Source: Deltaproteobacteria bacterium
GTDB lineage: Bacteria > Desulfobacterota > Deferrisomatia > Deferrisomatales > BM512
DNA: 62,336 nucleotides
Assembly: GCA_002869005.1 (NCBI GenBank)
Contig: PKTU01000026.1
Span: 1-62,336 of the forward strand
Direction of reading: 5' to 3'
The notes beneath the pieces are model-generated. The model had not been told where the DNA came from and searched no databases. It saw only the letters and a list, made by a program, of their open reading frames with translations. Within the stretch, counting starts at the first letter, position 1; the number at the start of each line of letters is the position of its first letter. Made by a program: the position numbers and the translations under genes. Positions 28,753 to 36,459 of this stretch are shown here, piece by piece.

Positions 28753-29325
28753 CTATGCGTAAAGTTTCTTCATAAGCCATGCCATGTTAATGCCGAGGGT
28801 ACGCATGGTGTCAATGCCCTCCTCGTCGTTTTCCACGTCACCCTTGTCCAGCCCTATTCCCATGTTCCAGTAAGAGGATCCTGGGACCACCATCTCATTG
28901 ATGCCGAAAAAATGGTTGAGCGTGTCGTAGGTGTGTAGGCTGCCCGCGCGCCTGACAGCCACAACCGCGGCACCAACTTTCCTTCTCATGAGGGTTCCAT
29001 TGGCGCGTGAGACATATCCGGCGCGGTCGATGAGCGCCTTCATCTCGGCGGTTACATCCGTGAAGTAGACGGGGGAGGCGAGTATTACACCATCCGCCTC
29101 GAACATCAGCTTCATCACATCGTTGGCGTCATCGTTTACCGCGCACTTTTGATTCTGCTTTTCTATGCACTTTCTGCATGCGATGCAGCCCCGTAGCTTT
29201 TTGCCTGCCAGCTCAACGAGCTTAGTTTCAATGCCCTCCGCTTCAAGCTCTTTAAGGACATGATTTATCAGGTGCGTAGTGTTGCCGCCTTTTCTTGCGC
29301 TGCCATTTATTGCTACTACCTTCAT
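28753..29325 (-). CDS. Iron-sulfur flavoprotein (Isf-like NADPH-dependent FMN reductase family)
   Basis: 190 residues. Flavodoxin-like fold: N-terminal VVAINGSARKGGNTTHL FMN-phosphate loop and 'ILASPVYFTDVTAEMKALIDR'. Between strand 2 and 3 is CX2CX2CX7C (Cys 47, 50, 53, 61), the compact motif that binds a [4Fe-4S] cluster in Isf proteins of anaerobes. Isf proteins accept ferredoxin electrons and reduce O2/peroxide in methanogens. First gene of the trio leading to the selenoprotein, which fits an oxidant-defence role (inference). AAGGAG lies just upstream of the ATG. Confidence 0.85.
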   Translation of the reverse strand: MKVVAINGSARKGGNTTHLINHVLKELEAEGIETKLVELAGKKLRGCIACRKCIEKQNQKCAVNDDANDVMKLMFEADGVILASPVYFTDVTAEMKALIDRAGYVSRANGTLMRRKVGAAVVAVRRAGSLHTYDTLNHFFGINEMVVPGSSYWNMGIGLDKGDVENDEEGIDTMRTLGINMAWLMKKLYA

Positions 29326-29452
29326 CTTTTTCTCCTTACTTTAAGAGAGACAGTATACAACAATGCACTTAATATTTGTGCCAATGCTTTAGGAAATCCA
29401 TTTGGTGTTGTATCGTCACCACTAGATGAACCCTGCCTCCGGAGGTTTAAGC

Positions 29453-30064
29453 GTGAGCCTGGAGTTTTTTCTTACTTCTTTGGTCGTTGTCCTGATGCCC
29501 GGCACAGGTGTTATATACACCGCTTCAATGGGGCTGCTCTCAGGTGCGGGAGCGAGCGTAGCCGCGGCTTTCGGATGCACCCTTGGGATTATACCTCATA
29601 TTACAGCGAGCATTCTCGGCCTCGCGGCGCTGCTTCACGTAAGCGCCGTCGCCTATAATACCGTTAAGATCGCCGGCGCGGTATACCTCCTCTATCTTGC
29701 CTGGTCGATGTGGCGTGACACGGGCTCGGTTGAGTTTATGCGCGGTGAGCGGCGTAGAGGGCTTGGTATGGTTATCTTGCGCGGCTTTCTAATAAATATA
29801 CTAAACCCCAAGCTATCAATATTTTTTCTCGCATTCCTGCCCCAGTTTGTCTCTCCAAAGGCATCATGGCCTCTCGGGGAGATGCTGCTTCTAAGCGCCA
29901 TCTTCATGGGTATGACGCTCTTCTTTTTTATCCTATATGGGCTGGCGGCAAATTCGCTACGCGGGTATGTAGCAAAGTCGCCTCGCTCCTTTGGGATGCT
30001 CAAGCGCTCCTTCGCCGCTATCTTTGCCCTGCTCGGACTCAGGCTTGCGCTAGCTCAAAGGTGA
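29453..30064 (+). CDS. LysE/RhtB-family amino-acid exporter
   Basis: 203 residues from the GTG at 29453, chosen because GGAGG (29441-29445) lies seven bases upstream; an earlier ATG at 29426 has no such site. About six hydrophobic segments and the family's N-terminal 'VLMPGTGVIYTAS' and 'GCTLGIIPH' motifs. Exports an unknown small amino acid or derivative. Converges with the following minus-strand gene, 2 bp between stops. Confidence 0.88.
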   Translation: MSLEFFLTSLVVVLMPGTGVIYTASMGLLSGAGASVAAAFGCTLGIIPHITASILGLAALLHVSAVAYNTVKIAGAVYLLYLAWSMWRDTGSVEFMRGERRRGLGMVILRGFLINILNPKLSIFFLAFLPQFVSPKASWPLGEMLLLSAIFMGMTLFFFILYGLAANSLRGYVAKSPRSFGMLKRSFAAIFALLGLRLALAQR

Positions 30065-30066
30065 CT

Positions 30067-30975
30067 TCAGGTTAACTTTGCCGCGAGGGCCCTTATGTGC
30101 TCGGGGCCTGTGCCGCAGCAACCCCCCAGCACTTTGCCCAGGCCGCTCATATGAAGGTTAGCCATCGCTTCAACCCATTCGCTTACGGGCTCCATCTTGA
30201 GCTCGGCAGAGCTCTCAAGCTCGCGCGGGTCTATCGCCGAGCCATTGGCCTGGATCCCCAAAAATCTCCCGCGGGCGTTATCATCAAGGGCCGTCCGCTC
30301 AAGGTAGGTCGGGTAGCAGCAGTTGACCATGTAGCCCACAGGCGCCCTTGTAGTACCTTGGTCGATTATCTCTATAGCTTCTCCAAGAGTGCTTCCGTCC
30401 ATTACCCTTCCTTCGGAGGAGAGGACGAAGCTTATGACGTAAGGCAGCTTAGTGGTAGCCATCGCGCGCGCCAGACCGAGGGCTTCGCCGACCGCTGGCA
30501 GTGTCTCGGCGATTAGAAAATCTACTCCGCTTCCGGCTAACTTTTGCGCCTGCCAGAGGTGAAACTCCTCAGCCTCATCGGCAGCAGGCGCTTCACCGGG
30601 TTTGTAGCAATCATTCTTGCTCCCGATGAGACCATTAATCAAGACCTCCGAATCCTTGTGCTTCTCACGCATTCTAAGGAGAAACTCCGCGCACTCTCCA
30701 TTTATGCTCTCATTGCCGTCGATGCCCTGGAGTCTCCCGGGGTTTGCGCGCCAAGTTGGCGTGGAGAGGATGATAGGTAGCCCCGCGCCTCTCGCCACCT
30801 CAATGTATGAAGTGAAGAGGGCGTCCAGAACTCTTCGTCCATCGGCGCTCCTTACGAGGAGGGTGTGCACAAGGGTTGGGTGGAGGAGGTGAGGATGGCC
30901 TCTCCTGACCTGTTCAGCCACCGCGCCTTCGGTAAGTACAAGAGGCCGCTCGGCCAAGAGTTTTTCGAGGGTCAT
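30067..30975 (-). CDS. Homocysteine S-methyltransferase family protein
   Basis: 302 residues. TIM-barrel family with zinc ligands visible: Cys in 'GYMVNCCYP' and the paired Cys of C-terminal GGCCGT. 'VLTEGAVAEQVRRG' at the start and 'ETLPAVGEALGLARA' are family motifs. Expected to move a methyl group from a donor (S-methylmethionine, betaine or similar) to a thiol. The donor cannot be inferred. Start overlaps the upstream gene by 4 bp. Confidence 0.85.
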   Translation of the reverse strand: MTLEKLLAERPLVLTEGAVAEQVRRGHPHLLHPTLVHTLLVRSADGRRVLDALFTSYIEVARGAGLPIILSTPTWRANPGRLQGIDGNESINGECAEFLLRMREKHKDSEVLINGLIGSKNDCYKPGEAPAADEAEEFHLWQAQKLAGSGVDFLIAETLPAVGEALGLARAMATTKLPYVISFVLSSEGRVMDGSTLGEAIEIIDQGTTRAPVGYMVNCCYPTYLERTALDDNARGRFLGIQANGSAIDPRELESSAELKMEPVSEWVEAMANLHMSGLGKVLGGCCGTGPEHIRALAAKLT

Positions 30976-31649
30976 TTAAGAAGCTCCCCGGCTTCATCCA
31001 ATGCGCCCGCCAAGCCGGCGAAGAGGGCGTTGAACTCCGTCCCTCCTCCATTGGGCGCGCGGTAACGACGTGTTATCTCAAGGCGCAAAGCCGTGATACC
31101 AAGGTTGGTTGAAGCAAAGCCGATGATGGAGCCCGGCATCTCGGTCAAATTTTCATGGTCACGGACTGCACGGGCTATTCCATGCTCTTTAAGGTGTCTT
31201 TTAAATATGGAGGGAAGCTCATTCATATCCAAAAGGGTACGGCTACCAAAAGTGACCATATTTACGTCGAAGGGCTTTTCATCGGAAGCTCCTTGGAGGT
31301 CGAGGAGGAGCTTTATCCCGTTTTGGCCGACTAGCTCACGCACTCGGTTTTTGAATATGTCATCTTCGTCGGAATCGGGGTCTCCGCCGTAGAGCTTTTT
31401 AACCGCAAGGGTGTGACAACCTGTGTAACTGTTTAGAAGGTATGCGATTGCGCCGGTGAAGATATCTGAACGTTTAAGCTCTTTGCCGCTGATGTAGCGG
31501 ACGGAGTGAGGCGCGGCTACCAGAATTGGAAGGTCCCCTTCAAGTTGCAAAAAGGGGTCAGCCTTTTTGGGGTTCGTCCGCTTTTTGGTTTTCTTGAAGT
31601 GGACGCCCTCTACGCTGAACGCCTCTTCGTGTATGCGGCTAAAATCCAT
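30972..31649 (-). CDS. N-formylglutamate amidohydrolase-like protein
   Basis: 225 residues. 'LPILVAAPHSVRYI', 'SDIFTGAIAYLL' and a late 'ALRLEITRRYRAP' segment resemble the FGase (N-formylglutamate deformylase) family, which hydrolyses small amides with a metal centre. A canonical DLHG motif is replaced by DLQGASDEK, so the activity is uncertain. Translationally coupled to the homocysteine methyltransferase-like gene. Confidence 0.55.
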   Translation of the reverse strand: MDFSRIHEEAFSVEGVHFKKTKKRTNPKKADPFLQLEGDLPILVAAPHSVRYISGKELKRSDIFTGAIAYLLNSYTGCHTLAVKKLYGGDPDSDEDDIFKNRVRELVGQNGIKLLLDLQGASDEKPFDVNMVTFGSRTLLDMNELPSIFKRHLKEHGIARAVRDHENLTEMPGSIIGFASTNLGITALRLEITRRYRAPNGGGTEFNALFAGLAGALDEAGELLK

Positions 31650-31680
31650 CTTTATAGTTTATCTTTTAGTTGAGAAATAA

Positions 31681-31710
31681 AAGAGGGGCGGAATAACTCC
31701 GCCCCTCTTT
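31681..31710 (-). terminator. Terminator after rubrerythrin
   Basis: A 12-bp stem (31681-31692 with 31698-31709; GAGGGGCGGA core) followed on the minus strand by a T-rich TTTATTT. It lies 18 bp after the rubrerythrin stop. Confidence 0.75.
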
Positions 31711-31727
31711 GGCAAGCGTTGTTAAGC

Positions 31728-32303
31728 TTAATAGTTGGCGCAGTGAAGCTCGAAGTAGTCGCGTGGATGTGCGCACGCAGGACACTTTTCGGGCGCGCCC
31801 TTTGCTTCGTGGAGGTACCCGCAATTTCTGCAACGCCAGACGATCGTCTCGCCGCGCTTGAAGACCTTGCCCTCTTTGAGGTTCTTCTCAAGGGTGCGGT
31901 AACGGGAGCCGTGATGACGCTCCGCCACGGAGACCGCCTCGAAGCACTTGGCAATCTCCTCAAACCCCTCCTCACGGGCGACGCGGGCGTACTCGGGGTA
32001 GAGGTCGTTATATTCGTGTTCTTCACCCATCGCCGCGGCTTCTAGATTCTCCATCGTGGTTCCGATGCACCCGGCGGGGAATTCGGCTGTGATCTCAAGG
32101 TCTCCGCCCTCCAGGAATTTGAAGAAGCGCTTGGCGTGCTCCTTCTCCTGGTTGGCGGTCTCCTCGAAGATCGCCGATATCTGCATAAGCCCCTCTTTAC
32201 GCGCCACTGAGGAGAAATATGTATAACGGTTACGTGCCTGCGACTCTCCAGCAAACGCTTTTAATAGATTCTTTTCAGTTTCCGTGCCTTTAACTGATTT
32301 CAT
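31728..32303 (-). CDS. rbr: Rubrerythrin
   Basis: 191 residues from ATG 32303 (GGAGAG five bases upstream). Ferritin-like diiron domain with 'LLKAFAGESQARNRY', 'EKEHAKRF', 'EEHEYNDLYP' and 'AERHHGSRY' helices, then a C-terminal rubredoxin-like FeS4 domain (CRNCGY, CPAC). Cytoplasmic NADH-peroxidase activity of anaerobes. Encoded 30 bp after flavodoxin in the same direction, so likely co-transcribed with a possible electron donor. Confidence 0.96.
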   Translation of the reverse strand: MKSVKGTETEKNLLKAFAGESQARNRYTYFSSVARKEGLMQISAIFEETANQEKEHAKRFFKFLEGGDLEITAEFPAGCIGTTMENLEAAAMGEEHEYNDLYPEYARVAREEGFEEIAKCFEAVSVAERHHGSRYRTLEKNLKEGKVFKRGETIVWRCRNCGYLHEAKGAPEKCPACAHPRDYFELHCANY

Positions 32304-32333
32304 AGCTCTCTCCCTCAAATATAAAAAGCTGAG

Positions 32334-32765
32334 TTATTCACCAAAAACCATCTTCATACCGAAAGCCCTGCAAACGTCAAGGTCAGTATCCCTTATACCC
32401 TGCTGCGCTTTCAAGGGTTCGCCGATCATTTTCATTCCGCACTCACGCTCCGCCTTCAAGGCTAGATGGTAGGGCGCTTCTCCGGACCACCCGTAGGAGC
32501 CGAAGGCATTACAGTATTTTCCTGTTACCCCGGAGGCGGCCAGCCTCTCCATGAACTCTGCCGCCGCGGGGATTTCCTTCGCCTCCTGGGTTGGTGAGCC
32601 CAGGGCGATTGCGTCAAAGTCGTTGAGGATGGCGGGGTCCTTTACATCCTCCATCTTCATGAGGGTTGCTTCGCCACCCGCAGCCCTCACGCCGTCGGCA
32701 ATCGACTCCGCCATTTTTTCCGTTTCACCGGTTTGTGTTGTATATACTATCGCTACTTTTCTCAT
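32334..32765 (-). CDS. Flavodoxin
   Basis: 143 residues from ATG 32765 with GGAGG upstream. FMN phosphate loop TTQTGETEKMA, 'ALGSPTQEAKEIP' and 'AFGSYGWSGEAPYHL' are flavodoxin signatures. Small cytoplasmic electron carrier; probable redox partner of the downstream rubrerythrin. Confidence 0.9.
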   Translation of the reverse strand: MRKVAIVYTTQTGETEKMAESIADGVRAAGGEATLMKMEDVKDPAILNDFDAIALGSPTQEAKEIPAAAEFMERLAASGVTGKYCNAFGSYGWSGEAPYHLALKAERECGMKMIGEPLKAQQGIRDTDLDVCRAFGMKMVFGE

Positions 32766-32870
32766 CTTTATCCTCCACCGTTTGAAGTGTATCAAGCGCC
32801 CTCAAAAGGGCAAGGTTTATGTTGTTTTAAAATATTACCAAAATAATCATAATTAAAAAAGGCAAAAGAA

Positions 32871-32900
32871 ACAGCGAATCCTCACCTTCGGATTCGCTGT
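32871..32900 (-). terminator. Terminator after the 141-residue hypothetical gene
   Basis: An 11-bp perfect stem (32871-32881 with 32890-32900, ACAGCGAATCC). On the minus strand it is followed by TTTCTTTTGCC and T6. Confidence 0.75.
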
Positions 32901-33006
32901 AGATGTTATTGGCCCGGCTTCTTAAAAATCGAGGTTTCTCACGCGATGCTTTCAGTGAACTGCTTATGCCCGCCCTCGATCCCTTTAGGGCCATGTAAAT
33001 AGTTGC

Positions 33007-33432
33007 TCAATGGGAGACGCTGTCGATAATCCTCTCCATCTCATGCTCAAACTGGCCCGACGGATGTACGATCACTTCGCGGTCCTCAAGGGTGGTGCTG
33101 AAGCGCTCCTCGTCGATATGCCTGGTGTAGGCGGCCTTCATGCGCTCAATTAATTGATTGAGCTCTTTTGAGCTGAGTTCTTTCTTCTCTGCATACTCTT
33201 TGAAGTTGACCAGCTTTCCATCTTCCAGCCACATCAAGCCAAACTGTTTGGGTGGTTTGCCCACGAAAACGAACGTGCCGCTATCTCCCATCACGACTTC
33301 GAGTTTGTCGCGGACATCATGTGCAAGGGTTTTGATTGGCTCCCCCAGCTTGTCGAGCCGTTGGGCCGTATCGCTGGATGGGTCCAGTTCAGGGTACTGA
33401 GGTTCGCCGAATAAACGGTCCAAAAAGCCCAT
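33007..33432 (-). CDS. Hypothetical protein, 141 residues
   Basis: Start ATG 33432 chosen because AGGAGG lies five bases upstream. No signal peptide or membrane segment. The protein is acidic and mixed alpha/beta, with 'GTFVFVGKPPKQFGLMWLEDG' as a likely beta core and a helical, charged C-terminal half. Family not recognised. It is divergent from the proteasome-like operon. Confidence 0.7.
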   Translation of the reverse strand: MGFLDRLFGEPQYPELDPSSDTAQRLDKLGEPIKTLAHDVRDKLEVVMGDSGTFVFVGKPPKQFGLMWLEDGKLVNFKEYAEKKELSSKELNQLIERMKAAYTRHIDEERFSTTLEDREVIVHPSGQFEHEMERIIDSVSH

Positions 33433-33593
33433 GTCATCCTCCTTTCCAAAAGCCCGCGTGTGTATTTTCATGGTAGCTCAATTATTCGGTTTGTCTAGAA
33501 AAACCCTTGTGCTACATGGGGTTTTTAACTGTCCCCTTCAGCCTGTTGTGGCATCGCCCCGGAGGAGGTACATTTGTATTAAGGAGAGTTCTC

Positions 33594-34217
33594 ATGTCAC
33601 AGCTTTTGGCGTTAAATACTGAGTACGGGGTAATACTCGCTGCGGATAGGCGTGTGGAGGTGCGTGAGGGGCACCAAATCCATGAGGAGGAGCGGGTCAA
33701 ACTATTCCCAATGGGTACCGTTGCAGCCATGGCAACAAGCGGTGCGGCGGTATGTATCCCCATGACCGAGCAACTTTCAAACTTTATAGGCGAGCAAGAG
33801 CTTAACTTCGAGGTCGTAGCGCCATACGTCTTGGAGCAGATGCAGAGAGAATATGACAAGTTCATTGATATGGCGGGCGATTGGTTTTTAAGGAACCCTG
33901 AAGCATACAGGCTCTCATATCTCCTTATCGGTGGCGTAAACGCCGGCGGCGAGCCGATTTTCGAGTTCTACGCTTCCGAGGCTCATGGGGAATCGTACTA
34001 CGCGTTGCCGACCCATGAAGTGCTGACCGCCCCGCGTCGCCTGGGGCTTGAGACCCGCCTTAGGGCCGCAAATGCCAGGAGCGCTAGCCTTGAGGAGATA
34101 CTCGAAATAATAGAGGCGGGGCTCTCGCTGGTGGCCTCAAAAGAAAACGCTGTCGGCAACACCTTCGACCTTGTTATCATCAACAAGGAAGGGATCACGC
34201 GCCTTAAGATAGGTTGA
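33594..34217 (+). CDS. Proteasome-like Ntn-hydrolase family protein
   Basis: 207 residues from ATG 33594 (AAGGAG upstream). 'YGVILAADRRVEVREG', 'VKLFPMGTVAAMATSGAA' and a C-terminal 'NTFDLVIINKEGI' match the 20S proteasome/Ntn fold: Asp-Arg after strand 2 and the Lys33-equivalent turn. After Met removal the N-terminal residue would be Ser2, a possible nucleophile; no Thr1 is present. It differs from HslV and from the actinobacterial PrcAB pair, and no ATPase partner is nearby. Could be a self-compartmentalising peptidase related to Anbu-type proteins, or an inactive relative. Confidence 0.7.
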   Translation: MSQLLALNTEYGVILAADRRVEVREGHQIHEEERVKLFPMGTVAAMATSGAAVCIPMTEQLSNFIGEQELNFEVVAPYVLEQMQREYDKFIDMAGDWFLRNPEAYRLSYLLIGGVNAGGEPIFEFYASEAHGESYYALPTHEVLTAPRRLGLETRLRAANARSASLEEILEIIEAGLSLVASKENAVGNTFDLVIINKEGITRLKIG

Positions 34218-34240
34218 ACCGATTTAAGCGGAGCAAGGAC

Positions 34241-35080
34241 ATGGGGCTCGCAGAAGATATACGACACGTGGTGGAGGAGTTCGTAGCCACCTCAGCCTCA
34301 AACGTCTCGGAAGAGGGGGGTAAATATTTCGTTGAGCCTCTGGTTGGCTTCGCGGATATCCGCGACCCTATATTCAAGGACTTAAAGGACATTATCGGCG
34401 GCTTTCACTGGACCCCCGCGGAAGCCCTTAAGCGCGCGGGCTTTGATAACGTGACGAAGGGTAGCGTTATCAGCTGCGTCTTCCCAATTAATCCAGACAC
34501 TATTCTCTCAAATAGAAATGAAGGCCGCTTCCCCTCACGTCGCTGGGCGCACACCAGAAATTTTGGTGAAATGTTCATAACCGCCCTTAAGGAGAGGCTG
34601 GTGGAATTTCTTGCCGGTGAGGGGTTTTTAGCTGTTGCGCCGCCCTCCTTAGACGGTTGGAAGATGCTCCGCGACGAGCGGGTTGGATATGCCTCCCCAT
34701 GGTCGGAGCGTCACGTCGCTTACGCTGCCGGCCTTGGTACATTCTCCCTCAACGACGGGCTTATAACAGAGCGGGGAATGTCGCACCGCCTGGGCTCCGT
34801 AGTGACTAACGCGGAACTTCCCTACAACCAGCGGGCCTTCGATAACTACAGGGCAAATTGCCTGACCTTTGCCGATGAAAAATGTGGCGCGTGTATTAAA
34901 CGCTGCCCCACCGGAGCGCTCTCGCCGGATGGGCATGACAAGGATCTTTGTAAAAATTACTGCTATGGCGATCTCATGGGGGAGAAAGCCAAAGAGTATG
35001 GTGTAAAGGTAACCGGATGCGGTCTCTGCCAGACTAGGGTCCCCTGCGAGCGGCAAAACCCTGTCGCCGGGAAAAAGTGA
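34241..35080 (+). CDS. QueG-like 4Fe-4S double-cluster protein
   Basis: 279 residues from ATG 34241 (GGAG upstream); an in-frame TTG at 34214 overlapping the previous stop is an alternative. A central region like epoxyqueuosine reductase: 'WSERHVAYAAGLGTFSLNDGLIT', then CGACIKRCPTGAL (4Fe-4S) and 'CGLCQTRVPC' for a second cluster. Lacks the HEAT domain of QueG. Probably a corrinoid- or Fe-S-dependent reductase; substrate unknown. In an operon with the Ntn hydrolase and a phosphoesterase. Confidence 0.75.
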   Translation: MGLAEDIRHVVEEFVATSASNVSEEGGKYFVEPLVGFADIRDPIFKDLKDIIGGFHWTPAEALKRAGFDNVTKGSVISCVFPINPDTILSNRNEGRFPSRRWAHTRNFGEMFITALKERLVEFLAGEGFLAVAPPSLDGWKMLRDERVGYASPWSERHVAYAAGLGTFSLNDGLITERGMSHRLGSVVTNAELPYNQRAFDNYRANCLTFADEKCGACIKRCPTGALSPDGHDKDLCKNYCYGDLMGEKAKEYGVKVTGCGLCQTRVPCERQNPVAGKK

Positions 35081-35889
35081 TGAAACATCTTCCGAAGGTC
35101 TTATTTTTACTTGTAGTTGTCTTTGCCGGGTTTACCTTCGCGACGCAAAACACGACCGACGACCTGGAGATTGTAACCCACGAGCTAAAAGGCGTCGTTA
35201 GCGCGCCTGTGAGGGTAGTGCAAATTAGCGACGTCCACTTGAAGCGCGATGAGCTGGACCCCCTTACGGTGCGCGTAGCCAAGGAGGTGAAGGACCTCAC
35301 CCCGGATATTATAGTAGCTACCGGCGATATGGTAAATTACCCCACCAGCCTTAGGGCTTTGAACCGCTTTTTAGACCTCCTCCCCAAAAACGTCCCGCTC
35401 ATCGCCGTAACGGGCAATTGGGAACAAAGCAATCTCGACAGCAAGAACATGGAGAAGCTGGAGAAGCTCTATGCCATCTACGGTGACACTCTCCTTGAGA
35501 ATGGCTGGAAGACGGTGGAAGCATGGGGAGTGAAAGTGGCCCTTTGCGGCGTCCGTTACAAGATTGAAGTAGACGAGCTTTCAGCGCTAATCTCAAATGC
35601 ACCCAAAGCCGAGCTGACGATACTTCTCTCCCACCGGCCCGACACGGTCGACCTGCTAAAAGAAGCGGACCGCGCCAAGGTTGATTTGGTGCTGTCAGGC
35701 CACACCCACGGTGGACAGTTCAGGCCCTACGGAATAACAGTAGTACCGCAATATATTGGATATAAGCGGCTTTCCGGCTTCTTTACCGGGGCGCCTCCGC
35801 TTTACGTTAATAAGGGCGTAGGTACAACCACTATGCCGGTGAGGCTTGGCGTGCCGCCTGAGATTGCAGTCTTTGATTTTCTGCCCTGA
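35080..35889 (+). CDS. Calcineurin-like metallophosphoesterase, membrane-anchored or exported
   Basis: 269 residues; the ATG overlaps the previous stop (TGATG). An N-terminal hydrophobic segment (residues 4-21) is a signal peptide or anchor. All metallophosphoesterase motifs are seen: QISDVHL, ATGDMVN, VTGNWE (for GNHD/E), LSHRPD, and SGHTHGGQ. YkuE/LpxH-like phosphodiesterase acting outside or at the membrane; substrate unknown. Confidence 0.88.
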   Translation: MKHLPKVLFLLVVVFAGFTFATQNTTDDLEIVTHELKGVVSAPVRVVQISDVHLKRDELDPLTVRVAKEVKDLTPDIIVATGDMVNYPTSLRALNRFLDLLPKNVPLIAVTGNWEQSNLDSKNMEKLEKLYAIYGDTLLENGWKTVEAWGVKVALCGVRYKIEVDELSALISNAPKAELTILLSHRPDTVDLLKEADRAKVDLVLSGHTHGGQFRPYGITVVPQYIGYKRLSGFFTGAPPLYVNKGVGTTTMPVRLGVPPEIAVFDFLP

Positions 35890-35915
35890 TTTACAATAAG
35901 GATATTGACTGTATT

Positions 35916-36140
35916 TCACCCTGCCGCTTCAACGTTGGAAAGCCAAGCTGGAGAGGACGGGAACCGGTGTTTGCTCCAGTATGAAATAAGTATAGCGGTT
36001 AGCTCGGGGCGGCGTTTAATGGTGTCGGCGGCGCGGCACCCCTGACAAACCCCGCGCTCAACCAGCCTTAGGTGAGCGGCTGGATTTGCCGCCTCATTGG
36101 GTGTATCGCATCTGGGGCAGATGAAAAGGACGTTCTTCAC
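35916..36140 (-). CDS. Small two-CxxC zinc-finger protein under a Moco/Tuco riboswitch
   Basis: 74 residues; GTG start at 36140 with GAGG seven bases upstream. CPRC (residues 9-12) and CQGC (35-38) are spaced like a zinc ribbon or rubredoxin-type metal site. The C-terminal half is helical with aromatic residues. No family recognised. Its distance from the riboswitch terminator and the absence of any other minus-strand gene in between make it the probable regulated gene. A role in Mo/W cofactor biology is an inference from that arrangement alone. Confidence 0.65.
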   Translation of the reverse strand: MKNVLFICPRCDTPNEAANPAAHLRLVERGVCQGCRAADTIKRRPELTAILISYWSKHRFPSSPAWLSNVEAAG

Positions 36141-36184
36141 GGCAATACCTCATAAACTTGCAATGTTTTGAGCTTAGCCGTGCG

Positions 36185-36235
36185 TGTCGGATAGAGCTGC
36201 GCGCAAGGGGCAGGCAAAAAAATAGCCCACCCCGC
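36185..36235 (-). terminator. Putative riboswitch-linked terminator
   Basis: On the minus strand, GCCC and CCC segments followed by GGGG and GGGC lead into TATTTTTTT (T-run near 36215-36222). The stem is imperfect by eye; its place between the second riboswitch and the small zinc-finger gene matches the tupA arrangement. Confidence 0.5.
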
Positions 36236-36239
36236 GCGT

Positions 36240-36381
36240 AGGGAGGACCTCGGGCGCAACGCGACCGTCCTTCTCTCCTTTCCAAACGCGGGAGGCCCTG
36301 CCGTTTCCGGAAAAGCCCATCGGCTGACAACCCTGGGGCGCTGCCCGTTAGGTCGTTTCGCTCGGAGATGTAAGGATTGTA
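36240..36381 (-). promoter_or_regulatory. Second Moco/Tuco riboswitch with its promoter
   Basis: On the minus strand, TTGCGG (36405-36400), an 18-bp spacer and TACAAT (36381-36376) form a promoter. CTCCGAG follows at once (36367-36361), then GCCGATGGG (36324-36316), a CCG-GAAA-CGG tetraloop hairpin, and a 23-base block (36297-36275) identical to that of the tupA leader. The variable regions differ, as expected of two real copies of a structured RNA. Confidence 0.8.
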
Positions 36382-36459
36382 TCCCTTTAGAGGAGCGCCC
36401 CGCAAGAGTATTTAGCTATTTTATAGCTATGAAATGTTTTGAATTACCAGGGGATTTTA

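Noticed and set aside
35880-35918. Selenocysteine readthrough of the TGA ending the 74-residue zinc-finger gene
   Set aside because: The sequence after the TGA shows no conserved domain, quickly enters the convergent phosphoesterase gene, and no SECIS-like hairpin was found.
36413-36429. TAGCTA repeats as a LexA box for dinB
   Set aside because: They do not match a LexA consensus I can name, and they lie in the region shared with the divergent riboswitch promoter.
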